Shown here in pieces: positions 14,161 to 27,600 of a stretch of 64,000 nt of DNA. Source of the DNA: Ficedula albicollis (Eukaryota; Chordata; Aves; Passeriformes; Muscicapidae); NCBI RefSeq assembly GCF_000247815.1, contig NC_021674.1, positions 78,265,343 through 78,329,342 of the forward strand. Direction: 5' to 3'. The translations under genes were made by a program, and so were the position numbers. The notes under the pieces are model-generated. The model saw nothing but the letters and a program-made list of their open reading frames with translations, did no database searches and had not been told where the DNA came from. Position 1 is the stretch's first letter, and each line of letters starts with the position of its first letter.

Positions 14161-15350
14161 TAGTAAGTTCACTCATCTTTTGCATCTTTTAACCTTACGG
14201 TTCAGGACATATATATAATCAATACTTCCAAGCAGAAAAATCTCAGGTCAGATTCCTAAGTCATAAACAAGATCTCATATAGAAAAATGAGGCTCAGCCA
14301 TGTAAATCTGTTGTGAGTTGGGTTTTTTCCCTCTTTTCAAAGCATAAGAACCTTCATCAGGCACTAGGTAGCTGCTTTCACAAACCTTAGAAATCTTTAC
14401 AGTCAAGTTTAATTTTAAAAAATAAATGCCTGAGGCTGTGTAAACTTTCAAAATGCCTTACAGACAGTACCTATCAATACCATCATTCATTAATTTGGTT
14501 GAAAATTTTTTAATAAAAGCCACATACTACTTAGAAAGGTTTAGAAACTGTGCAAAGTAGAAATAGGAACCCGAATTTCATTAAATGCCTGCAAGTGCTG
14601 TAAGAACTCTGAGTTTACTAAGCCATTGACAATTTCAGTCTTGATTTCTGTGGGGAACAAAAGGTTATACATTCAGCTACTGAAAAATGTAGGATTTAAA
14701 GAAAAATAATGCCAAAAGAAACTCAATGTTTTCAAAAGTTAAAACACAGCTATGAATCGACCTGTATGTAGAGAGGATTTTAATAAGCTTTGGCAATGCT
14801 ATTGTATGTTGGAATTTCTTATTTTATTAATTCAAGAAATAGAAATTATGCTGAGTCCATTCTCCTAAGCATCTGCTGATTCTAGGTGAAAATAATCAAA
14901 CTAAACAATCTGAGAATATTGCAGAAAATTAACAGAACCATATAGTTTAATGAAATTTTCTGGAAGTCTTCTCCTAGGATGATAATGGGGAGGATATTCC
15001 AATGCTGGGAAGAAGCAAATATAAAAGTGGGAATCCAAGGACTAGAAAGACAGAAAAATCGTGATGGAAAGCCCAAAAGTTCTACACTGTTTGGCCATCC
15101 CTTGCAAAAACAGTCTTGAATTACTACTACAGAAATGACCATTGTATTAGGTTTATGCAACTTTAGCATTGGAATAGATTCCAGAGAATCTGTAAAATCT
15201 AACAATTCCAGACTGTTATTTCACATTGAGGAAACAAAACTGCAATAAGCAACTTTCAAGTAGCCTAGAGGCGATGACATACTAAACTTCAGGGTCAACT
15301 TCATGATGAAGCATGGAGCCCAGGCCACCATGGGACAACTGTGATAGTTT
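14161..15350. other. unique AT-rich sequence, no gene seen
   Basis: No gene or named repeat. The minus-strand open frame at 14882-15205 (107 codons) shows no recognised domain. Confidence 0.55.
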
Positions 15351-15613
<263 letters not shown>

Positions 15614-17376
15614 CACTAAGATAAGAAAAATGGAGAGCCCAAGCACTGCGACAACAACAAAAAAAATCATATGCAAAATGGAGGTTGTAAATACTTATTT
15701 GTTTTTTCATCTTTCCCTAGCAGCTATAGACAGACTTAAAGTGGTGCTTTTCACTTGCTGAATGCAGCCAGTACAGGCATTTCATATCCCTTAGTATCTG
15801 TTCTAAACAATAATCCTTTCTTATAACACGAAAGTCAGAAATTCCTCTGCAGTGGACTTATGCCTCCCAGGATAAAAGGTGAAGAGCATTGCAGCTTATA
15901 TAGTGAAGATATCAGCCATCTTCCCCTATTGTCCAAATTGAAGTGGTTCCTATGAGCATCTGTTGTTTAAACACTGTAAGATTCACCCATACTGGAATGT
16001 CTTTGGTACTTCTGAGACTCTTCCTCATTCTTGGTTCAGCCTTCTTCCTTTTGAGTGTTTTTTTTTCATGTCTCACCACTGCAGCCCCACTTTCTGAAAA
16101 ATGTCGTTATATTTCCCTCTCTTTGCAAACCACGTCCTTTCCTACCTTGATAATTACCCTATCTATAAGGTAGACATCTAATAATCGCTTAGGAGTTCAA
16201 TTCAAAATGTAGCAAAAGGTTTCTTTGAGTGTCTCTACTCCAGAACTCCTTGTGTCTGCAGTAAGACTGAAGAAAACCGTCTTATTCTCACATAGAATAG
16301 TTTCTGTTCATTAGGCACTTGCAAAATCTTGAAAAGTTCTCACTATAAGAGCAGCAAATAAAAGATCAGTGGAAAGACATTTTGCAGAAACAGGCATTAT
16401 CTCAGAAGCTAGTTTGAGGCTTAGAGTAATATAGAGATAACATAAAAAGGCTGTGACCTTCATTCTTCATCTCTTTACAACTTGATAGTTTATTCCTTCA
16501 ATTAAATCCTTCTGGCTAAAAAAGTAACATTATCAACAACAGAAAGAAAAACTGAAAGAGATTACTTTTTTAAGACAGCCCATAGAACAGGTCTCAGAGT
16601 TAAATTTAGGATAACAGCTTTTTTTTTCCAAAAGCAAAATTTGTTTTTTGATTTACTTTCAAAAACTTTCAGCATGCACCAGCTCATGATACCAATTCAT
16701 TAAGCAGCTAAAAGCATATTAGAAACAGCGTGACCTAAAGAATAGGAGCACAAAGACATATAACTGTTGCCTGTAGCTTGTTACTGTCCTGTGCTTTCCA
16801 ACAGTCATCAAATACAATTTCAGAAATGAACAGTCAGGTGCTAAAATGAAGTAAATGTTGCAGTAGGAGAAAAACAAGAACAAAGAGGGAACAAAAAAGA
16901 CAATAAGATAGGAATGGGTGTTCATTTCAGTTAGTAAATGTTTCCTTGTGTCTAATTTCCCCCAGTAACATTCTGCAGTTGGGATATTTTATTATCATCA
17001 TTGTAATACTAATTATTATTATTATTCCTTCTAAAGTGAGACTCAATCTGAAAATTGCACAGGACAGACCTCATGTGAATACTCCTAATCTGAGCTATGC
17101 ACACAGCCAAGACAAACTGCAGGCTTGCCCTACACCCGAACATAATTTGGCCGACAAGGAATCAACATGATAAAAGCTTTAATTTTTACAATTTTACCTT
17201 TAGACCTTGAAACTATCCGTCATTTGAGTAAATCAGGTAAGGCTATTAGAATATCTGGGAATCATTCAAATGTATACAATTTTTCTACTTCTTTATACAC
17301 TGAGTTTTTCACTTGTGCCCCTTTGGTCTTATTTATAAAAGCACTATTGACTTAAATTGGATAATAGCTTTTTACT
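15614..17376. other. unique AT-rich sequence, no gene seen
   Basis: No supported gene. An (ATT)n microsatellite lies at about 16989-17027, which accounts for the poly-Ile frame there. A poly-T run lies near 16619-16628. Confidence 0.6.
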
Positions 17377-17482
17377 GGTTTTGTTGTTTCATTTTGTTTT
17401 GGGGTTTTTTTTTTGTCTGGTTTGGTTTTTATTTTGGGGGGTTTTTTTGTTTGTTTGTTTGTTTTAGTTTTGTTTTTGTTTT
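17377..17482. repeat. T/G-rich low-complexity tract
   Basis: T runs separated by GG or GGGG blocks, ending in a (GTTT)n run. The Phe/Trp-rich open frame that crosses it is a product of composition. A second T-rich run follows at 17894-17918. Confidence 0.85.
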
Positions 17483-17924
17483 ATCTAAGTCTGGAAGAAA
17501 ACTTTTCTGTCATTATGTAAATGGTGAATACAATCTTCTCATGACACCAATTCCCTTTCATGAAGTCTGACCTTTCTATTATGGTAGACAGTGTCTTCTC
17601 ATCTGAAGAACTAGATGAGGAAGTGCAGATTATGGAAGAGAATTTTAATTATGAATGAATACTCTATGATTATTTCACAGAAATTTTTATTTTTGTACAT
17701 CTCTTTCTCACTTTTTAGTTTGTTATCTATATTTCTTACTATTCCCTCTAAACTTTGCTATCAATATGACCAATTTCAGATAAGCCTTGTCTGTTGACTG
17801 GTGTTAATGTCTATTATGATTGTAGAACTAACAACAGTAATTGTTCCTTTCCAGCAACACAGAACCAAAAAAACAAAAATGGAAAAAAACAACTTTTTTT
17901 TTTTGTTTTTTTTTTTTAATCCAA

Positions 17925-18057
17925 CATACTGAGTGGAAAATAATTTATTCAGCTACTATAATTGATCTACTAAAAACCAAACGTACTCATACATACTGAG
18001 TGGAAAATAATTTATTCAGTTACTATAATTGATCTACTGAAAACCAAACGTACTCAG
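17925..18057. repeat. 67-bp direct tandem duplication
   Basis: Copies start at 17925 and 17992 with CATACTGAGTGGAAAATAA and both end in ACCAAACGTACTCA. Two or three substitutions separate them. The second copy abuts the forkhead-site cluster that follows. Confidence 0.9.
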
Positions 18058-18060
18058 ATA

Positions 18061-18440
18061 AAATATATCCTCTTTCCTGTTTGTAGACACTGATGTTTCA
18101 TTGGCATGGAAATTGTTGTTTACAACAGTCTGAAGACATTGTTTACAGGTGTTGCATAATGTTATTGACATGAGCAGCATTGTTTATATAAGCAGAATCA
18201 CTGTTTGTAAAAAAGACTCACATCTACATGTGCTCGCTCATGCAGTATGACCCTACTTACTGCAGGCTCCAGTATCTGATCCATCGTTATCAGCATTCAG
18301 CTGGCAATTTGATTTAGAAAATAGAGCCTGAAAATAGCTTCATTTCACATATATTACTTTCTGACTGCTGCTGTGATTGCTCAGCCAGAGTCCAGCTGTG
18401 GAAATGTTAAAACCATTCATCAGGCATGAATATTCATCAG
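18061..18440 (+). promoter_or_regulatory. candidate enhancer with five forkhead-type motifs
   Basis: Five matches to the forkhead core TRTTTRY lie on one strand within 131 bases: TGTTTGT 18078-18084, TGTTTAC 18117-18123, TGTTTAC 18140-18146, TGTTTAT 18181-18187 and TGTTTGT 18202-18208. Start-to-start spacings are 39, 23, 41 and 21 bases, close to four and two helical turns. The segment contains no transposon and is less AT-extreme than its surroundings. FOX proteins are known to bind TGTTTAC. That this is an enhancer is inference only; conservation or chromatin data would decide. Confidence 0.3.
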
Positions 18441-19734
18441 AGTGGTATTCTTATTTTCCCACACATCACTGGGATGGCAGACACAACTGCTGTGTGAGAG
18501 GTGTGAATTAACCCTCAGAGTCTCTTTAAAAGTAAAAAGCTCAGGCACATCAGGAAGCCCAGTGATGTCTGTGCAGTTGAAAGACAATACCTTTTGGGTT
18601 CTCTTAATGCAGCTTTATTCAATGTGCTATTTGTCATATCAGTGGATCAGTCTGAAAGAACATGGCAGTCCAAAATAATGACAAAATCATGATTTAAGCT
18701 TCCCAGCTCCTGAGCTCAGTTTAAAATCATTAAGATTTTTTAAAAGGAATTATTTATGCTTGCTTTTATAGACTCAAGTCTTTAGGGACAAAATGACAAA
18801 ATAGATGTTGTGGCTGAGGAGTAATCATAGGATCTGGAGGTTCAAGAAAAGCCAATAAAATATAAAGGCTTGTAAAGCTGAAGATAAAATAGTGAAAATG
18901 CTTTGCAAGAAATGCTCATGGCTTCAGCAGAAATAGGATCTGGATCCAACCACAAAGAAAGGCATAATATCTTAAAGGCCAATTCTGTAACACTTGCATT
19001 CCACATATCCTATTGAGTTCAAAAGTTTACATAGGATGATAACTGTATATCTTGCATATTGAATAAAAAAATTCAAGGTGAAGCTTTCTGCTTCCAGCAA
19101 TGCAGTTCCTGACACTGAATCATGCACCACATTCTCAAGGCTGAGTCCTGGCACCAGACCCACAGCTGGCATAAGCCAGTACAACTGTATTGATTTTGGT
19201 GGAGCTACAGTATTTGACATCAATTAAAGATAAGGTCCATTAACTTTCTATTGTCTCTAGAGCATCTGCCCATAGCTTTGTCCTTATACATATTCATACG
19301 GTGATTGTGTTAATACAAAAGTCATTAGATTTCAATAAAAATATTTCAAAGCTTGTCTGGCAATATACAACAGTAAAACCCACTCTGTGGCAGAAGTGCT
19401 GTGCACAGCCTATATGCCATTCTTGTCCTAGGTTTTTCTTTGTATGCATGCTTTGTACTACACTTTTCCTTAGGACAAAATTCAACTCCTATTAAACATT
19501 TGTCTGAGAAGACAAAAAACAAATAGGCAAGCAGAAAAACGATGCTTAAAGCATTTTCCTAGTCTCACCTGGAACTGATGAAAAAAAAAAAAAGTAATGC
19601 TTTAACAACAATGTGCTTAAGGTGATTCTTTATCGCTTATAGTTTTTGATTCATATACACGAATCTAATATTGAAGGAAAAAAATACGTACCTAGTTCTA
19701 CTAACATGAATATTCAGATGCCACCAAGTTGTTC
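18441..19734. other. unique sequence, no gene seen
   Basis: No recognised gene or repeat. The open frames (18442-18678 plus; 18972-19223 minus) are short and resemble no family I know. A poly-A run lies near 19579-19592. Confidence 0.55.
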
Positions 19735-20681
19735 AAGAGTGTTGATCTACTGAAGGGTGGGAGATGTCTACAGAGGGCTCTGGACAACCAACAGTATGAG
19801 GTTCCATAAAGTGAAGTGTTGGGTGCTGCTCTTGAGTCACAACAACCCCATGCAGTGCTACAGACTGGGGAAGAGTGTCTGGAAAGCTGCCTGGTGAGAA
19901 AGGACCTTGGGGCTTTTGGTCAACAACCACATGAAAAGGAGCCAGCAGTATATCCAAGTGGCCAGGAGATCCAATGGCATCCTGGCTTGTACCAGAAATA
20001 GTACCAGAGATAGTTATAACCAGCAGGACCAGGGCAGTGACTGTCCCCATGCACTAGGCGCTGGAGAGGCTTCCTCAAATCCTGTGTTCATGTTTGTGCC
20101 CTTCACTGAAAGAAAGGCATTGAGGTGCTGGAGCATGTCCAGAGAGGGGCAATGAAGCTGATGAAGGATCTGGAGTACAAATCTGATGAGGAATTTGGGG
20201 GTGTTTAGCCTGGAGAAAAGGAGACTCACTCAGGGGGGATTTGGGGGTGTTTAGCCTGGAGAAAAGGAGAGTCACTCAGAGGGTTGATGAGGAATTTGGG
20301 GGTGTTTAGCCTGGAGAAAAGGAGACTCACTCAGGGGGGAACTTATCACTCCACAACTACCTGAAAGAAGGTTTTAGCCAGATGGAGGTCTGCCTCTTCT
20401 CCCAGAAAACAAGTGACAGGACAAGAAGAAACAGCCTCAAGTTTCACCAGGGAATGCTTAGACTGGACATAAGGAAAAAAATCTCCCCACCAAAGGTGCT
20501 GTCATGCATTGAAGTGTGCTACCTGGGCAAGTGTTGGAGTCATCATCTCTGGGGCTACTTAAAGTTCATGTAGCTTTAGCACATAGGGATATGGCTTAGT
20601 AGTGAACTTGGCAGTGTTGGGTTAACAGTTGATTTAAAGGTCTCTTCTAACAGAAATAAATCTATGATTCTGTGATTCTAT
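19735..20681 (+). mobile_element. CR1 LINE, 5'-truncated copy with intact 3' tail
   Basis: This is the clearest retrotransposon in the window. In order it shows the end of the CR1 ORF2 region (CAACAACCCCATGCAGTGCTACAGACTGGGG near 19840; GCCAATGGCATCCTGG-like block near 19971), the block GAGGAATTTGGGGGTGTTTAGCC, then ACAAGTGACAGGACAAGAAG near 20409, TTGGCAGTGTTGGGTTAACAG near 20608, and the terminal tail CTATGATTCTGTGATTCTA ending at 20681. CR1 copies are characteristically 5'-truncated, have no poly-A and end in 8-bp units like these. All reading frames are broken, so it cannot move. Part of it is internally triplicated (separate entry). The subfamily cannot be fixed by eye. Confidence 0.9.
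20193..20340 (+). repeat. triplicated 46/55-bp segment inside the CR1
   Basis: ATTTGGGGGTGTTTAGCC starts at 20193, 20239 and 20294, each time followed by TGGAGAAAAGGAGA and TCACTCAG. The third unit carries an extra GGTTGATGAGGA-type spacer, giving periods of 46 and 55 bases. A normal CR1 has this block once, so the expansion happened after, or at, insertion or during assembly. Confidence 0.9.
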
Positions 20682-20826
20682 AAGCTTACTCTGTTGTGGA
20701 TGCCAGGAGGTTACAAGGTGAAGAGAAACAGGCTAACACTACTTTTAACTTGAACTTCCATCACCCACCTAGTGCACAATGAAGTAATTAAACCATTATT
20801 TGCCTCAACTGTTTTGGATGTGCATG

Positions 20827-21640
<814 letters not shown>

Positions 21641-21653
21641 ATATATATATATA

Positions 21654-24600
21654 CACATTAAAATATAAATGTGCATGATCAAGTAAAATGTGATGAATTA
21701 CAGGTCGTGTGAAATGAATCCACCCACATGCCCTCAATGTAACTGTATGCAAAGTTTGGGATATGTGAGATGAACATGCCATTCAGGAATATTGAGATGA
21801 TAGTCATCAGTATACGTAAGAGATGTCACTTAGAAAACCCCATTTTATATTCCTCTGTGTAAATCTACTCCAGTCTGGAGGAAAGAAAAAAATGGTTGAG
21901 TGTCACCTTGAAACTTTAATTGCCAAAGTACAGTGATTTCTAAACTACTGTCAGTTCCCGTTTTTCTCCCATGTAGCAAGTAATACTCATAGAACAGCAT
22001 GTTAGTGATCCTCTAGTTTGCTAGGACACATTACTAAATTTAAACTCATGTGCTGCCAGTAGAAGAAGGATGTGAACACCACCGATCATTTTCCTAACCT
22101 GTGAGCTCAGCAGATACTACACTCAGTACTATTGGTTTCTTGAGAACCCAGCCCTGATGTAATTTGGTTCAAAGAGATGTATAGCTTCAAGACAACTAAA
22201 ACTATATCTGGTTCATGTAAGTAAGAAGGTATCAAATAAAAATATATACCAAAGCTAAAAACTATGCACTAATATAACAACACTGTAGTTTAAGGAACAC
22301 CAGTAAGATTTTTGAAACTGTAGAATTCTCATTTCCAAAATAATTTTACTTCCAGAGGATCATTAATCCTACTGAAAGCCAAAGATACTAGATTGATTTC
22401 AGTAGGAGTTAGTCATTCTGAAAATCTCATTAGGTTACCTGTCCACATCTTTACACTTCCTACTTAAATGTTTTTTAATATTTGGCTTCTAAGTCTCTTC
22501 TTAAAATGAAGGCCTATGATGTAAACTTATATTGTTAAAGATATTTATTACTGTTAAAGATATTTATTATCTTCCAGTGATTTCAGAGGAAATTAGGTAC
22601 CTAGGCATCTTTCAAAATTCTAACCACTATTAAACTTAAATTTGAAAAGCGTGGTTAGGTAACAAAAAGGATTTGTAACAGCTGATATTATATAGCATGT
22701 TTCCCTGACCTCTATCTTGTCCATTTTGCAATGAATGCTGTATTCTGTTCAAAATTAAGCCATTATTCTATGTACCAAACAGTCATACTGCATTAACGTG
22801 GGAATAACAGGAAGCACTGTTCACATGTGCATGAGGACTCGGAGCAGTGGGCTCTGCCATCTGCTCTGACACATATAATGGCTCAGAGGTTCATTGCAAA
22901 TCCAATATGCAGTGACTGTAAGAGCTCAGGATCAGCGTGCAGTGCCACTGCATGACACGCTGAGCAGCTCAGAGCAACAGGCTGTGCAATAGCATTCCTG
23001 GGGTTCACACACGCATAGGTGCTTCTCTCAAATTTATTTAGGCTAGAAGAGAAAAATGAAGAGAGAAGAATGGATGAAGGTTCAATATTTGAAATAATTC
23101 CAGGTCAGAGTCCAGATTTTGCATATGACCTGATCACTCAAGAGCTGCATTAATTTATGAAGAGATTGGGAGTGCTTGTTTATGCTGTTTCTGGGAGGAT
23201 TTATTTTTAATATAGGATTTTGGCAAAATGTTTTATGTTTTCCTCAGTTTCTTTTGGAAAATATTAACTAGATTGGATGGAGCACTTTAGAAGATATTTC
23301 ATTTCTTGGCTTTTAAAATCAATATTTTTCACACTGTCATGAATATTTTTTTGCAGAAGCCTTGGCAGCTATTTTTGTTCATTGTAATTGTGGCTATAAG
23401 TGAAGATGGAGTACCTTTCTCTCATTATTAAGAGCTTAGTAGCCCTGAGCTAAAGGCTGCAATTCTTCATGTCACCACTGTGGTGGCAAATAAGATTTTC
23501 TATTTAGTTTCCAGTAACCTCATTTGTCAAGGAGACTGTATTTCAAGTTTATATAGATTTAAGACAAACAAAACTGGACAGTTAAATACTTTTTTTTGGT
23601 CATAAATTGAATTAATCCATTAGCAAATAATTAAACTAGTGGAACACTAACATTGTTGATGTGCCGGCCTATTTCTTTGTGTAAAGAAGGTTTGTGAAGT
23701 TCATATAAGAGTTAAATAATTTTTCATTAATGACAGTTTCAGTATTGTGCTGCCAGCACAATGTCATACAGTGAACATGAGTGTCATCCAAAATTATGGC
23801 TATGGTTTTCTCCACAGAACTTTCCTCCTTATACTGTATGTTTTTAATGTGTGTGTGTCACACTTGAGCATGCATGTGATGATCAGGAGTGTGGATCGTA
23901 TGAAATCTGGCACAGGTGTTTAAGAAACTAGAACAGAATAATTCTGTCAAAAAGAATTCTGTTCTTATAGATTTATTGTAGGGTTTTTTCCTTCCTCTTT
24001 CTTTTCCCCCTTTCATTTTTCCTACATTTTCCTAGTGATGGTTGAGGTTAAAAAGCTTGTCCTAGCACGTAGGAGATGCTAGTCCCTCTCAATCTTCATG
24101 TGGCATGCCTTGTGTGTTTGGTGACTAACCCCTACTCCAATTGATAGTTCACGCTGAGGGGCTCTGGATGAGGGTTCTAATCAATGCAAGTGTAGAAATC
24201 ACTTTTCTACACACTATCCTAGCCAATACCATTTTTCATCTGCTTTAGATTGTCCCAACTGAAGCACATAACTGCTAGTCTTGGCTGCGGGTTTGTGATT
24301 TGACAAAATTTAGAATTCAGTGAAAGCATGAAATTGCAAATGACTCACAAAATGGAATTAGCATACCCTACATATCATACTGTGCTTTCTTCCCTCTTCT
24401 CTCATATCCATTTCTGTTCCTTTAGGCTTCCTGGGAAGTGTTTGGAAATTTGGGGTAGGACAGTACTTTTCACACCACAATGCAAACACTTAGGGACTCC
24501 CAGAGGCTGCTCTGTGGATTAGGATTTTTTGAACACCCAAAGCTTTGATTAGGCATGCTATAAAGGAATGTGACATTCTACAAGTATCTTAATTCTACAA

Positions 24601-27600
24601 CATTCCTGTGAAGCAGTGAAAACACTTCAAATTTTTTATAGTTCTGAATAACACCGAGTCATATCCCACCATGGAAGAGGCAGCAGTAGGCATTATTTAT
24701 CATAGCACAGCAGGATGAGGAAGTCCATAACTTCTGATGGCCTTTTAAACACTATCTGGAAATTCTTTGTAGACAAATTTTCACCATTTTCAAATTTGTT
24801 CTTATTATTTTCCTGATCGAGGTGCTTTCGCTCTTTTAATATAAACATTAATTAAAATTAAGGGGAAAAATGGAACTTATTTAAGCTTCTCAGATTTTGT
24901 ATATCTTGTTAATTCCTCATTATCTTGATGACAGAAATAATAAGAAAAGTCTGAGTTAATATTTTAATTTTATGTTTTAACTCCTAACTTTTTAAAAAAA
25001 TTCACATGATAGACTAAGTGTACTAAATTTTTGTTTCTTCTAGGGAAGTGAACCATTAATTATTAGACTTTTGAAAACCCACTTTGTCATTCTCCAAGCA
25101 CTTAAAAAACTATTAGATTTCTATAATAGAAAGGTATCTGATTTGGTCATTATTATTAAAAACAGTATTTTATTGCAAGTACTAATCTGAAAAATGAATC
25201 TTAGATGAAGAAAGTATTTTGCTTTCAGGGCTTGATTGAATTCTGAATCAAGAATTATATCTATACTTATGCTATTTTTATAAGTCTGTTTGATCTGACA
25301 GAACTAACATTTCTTTTCCCACTGCATAAAAATTAAAAGATTGAGAGTAACTCAATATTTTCATGTTCCTTTAACAATCCATTCCTGAAATATTTTTAAA
25401 ACCATAAGAAATTCCCTTGATATTTTCTTGTAGCAAAAAATGCTGCTGTTTTACAGTAGCAGTAAAATATATCCTTTCCCAGCTCTTCCATTTGTAACTT
25501 TCTATCCAATTATTTAGAAATTCAAATACTTTAAAGGCAAGAATAATCTCTGAAGGGCATCAAAAATCTTAATTAAACTCATTTTTTATTATATAAATGT
25601 ATGGATAAATGTGTTCCAATCACAATAAAATAATGTGAACATTGATTTATCAGTAGATGTTTCTTGCTTATAAGCATCCTAGTTATTATTTTGATTTGGT
25701 TATTCAGGTTACATTCCTGCAAAGATATTGACAGTGGCCACCTGTTCTTCATGTGAAATTCCACAGATTTAATTGTTTTTTTTGTGTTGAAGAACCATTA
25801 TCACTATTTTTATCAGTAGAAATAGAGTGATGGTTTTTTAGACAAAATGATGGTTTTATAGACAAAAAGAATTTGTGCTCCACTTCCATAATCTTTAATC
25901 AAAGGAGGAATTAACCTGGTCACATTCATAATCGTGTCCTTTTCATGACTTAAAAATGTCTCTGAGGATCAAAGGCTTGTTTGTGGTTGCTTAAGTGAAC
26001 ACTAGATTTTCCCCTGTGCTCACGGGGCACATCTTCCTTCCCTGAGCCTGCTGATATCCGGGTACAGAGGATGCATGCAGCTGACAGGGAGTCAGACCTT
26101 GCCACCCTTAGGGCTTTGCTTAGAAAGGTGCTGAGACACAGCAAACGCTTCATTCACTGCAGATAAGGAATCCATTGTTTTCACTACTGGGCATGGATAA
26201 AGGAGAGTATACCTGAAAGCACAAATTTCAAAGAGGAAGCAAATTTACAGTAGACAAGGCAGATAAATAGAATTCTAAGATTGCATTTAGGAACAAGAAT
26301 ATTGTGCACCAGCTTCAGTATTTTTCTTTGTTTCTGTGTCTTTTTTCCTCTTCTCTTGACTGACTCCTTATCAAGATACAGTTTCATCACCAGAGAGGCT
26401 AGCTTCACAATGCTTATTCTTTCTTGTGTCCAGGCATCACACTGCTGCTCCATCAGTTTTACTGGTACAAGTATTTGTACAGCCATACTGTAAACAAGAT
26501 CACAAGTGCTGCCTAGCAGTACTCATTAGCAGTCCAATTAGCTTTTCTGAGAAATTTGAAGATCTTGACTGCTGACAGTTAAGGAGAGAGATCATTGCAT
26601 GATATATAATTTTTGAAGCATATTCTTTGAGTCAAAAAAATACTTCTACAGTCATATGCTTATAAATATATGTATTCTTTGTAAAAAAAGTGAGCATTGG
26701 CTAAGTATTGTCTCATTTATTTCAGCTGACGTGACACGTACACCTGAAATTAGATGAGTGTTGAAGTTCACTTAAATTATATCTCATTTCCTGAAGTTTC
26801 CTCATGATACAATATCAACACAAAATATATGTTTTGATTAGAGAATTCAACTATGAATCTGAATATTCTACTTTGAATCTGATCCAGAATACTAAATCAC
26901 CTTTAGATACAAATCTTTTAAGCTTTTAATTGTTCACAAAAGAGAGAAGAAAATGGTTATAGTCATTTTAAAAATAATTTTGTCACCACCGTGTTCTGCA
27001 TATTCTAATAGTCTAGGTTTTTAAGCTATATTAAATTTAAAACAGCTGGGAGCTTTCTTGATAAATTCTCAATGGCTGGTTCCATTAAGCAAAGATTGGT
27101 TTGCTTGTCTGGTAATGAACCAACATTGAGTTCAAAGTGTTTTATACAAATTCTTGGTTGGAAATACGTTGTTATTATTATAATGTGCCATTTGTATTTT
27201 TCTTATTTTGAAAGGGTAGATCAGTTATCTAGTCTCCATACTGAATAATTCAAATAAGTGTTCTCTATTAAATATTTAATCTATTCAAAATTATACAGTC
27301 CCAATATATATCAGTTAAATGCACACATTTATGGAAGCCTAGTTTTATTAAACCAAATTAAATATTGAATCAAATTTAATAATTAAACTTAATTACTTAA
27401 TGGATCAATTTAACATATAACTTCAATTTACGCCACCATACTCAAATAACAAAGGAATAAATATTGAATGGGTTAAAAGTAACCATGCTTATCTGCTGCT
27501 AGAAATATTCCTTCTGAAGTCAAGAACTAAGAGGTAGGCACATGTGAATACGAACAGAGAGACATATATTTCTCTGCCATTGATCTTCTTAAACTGGAAA

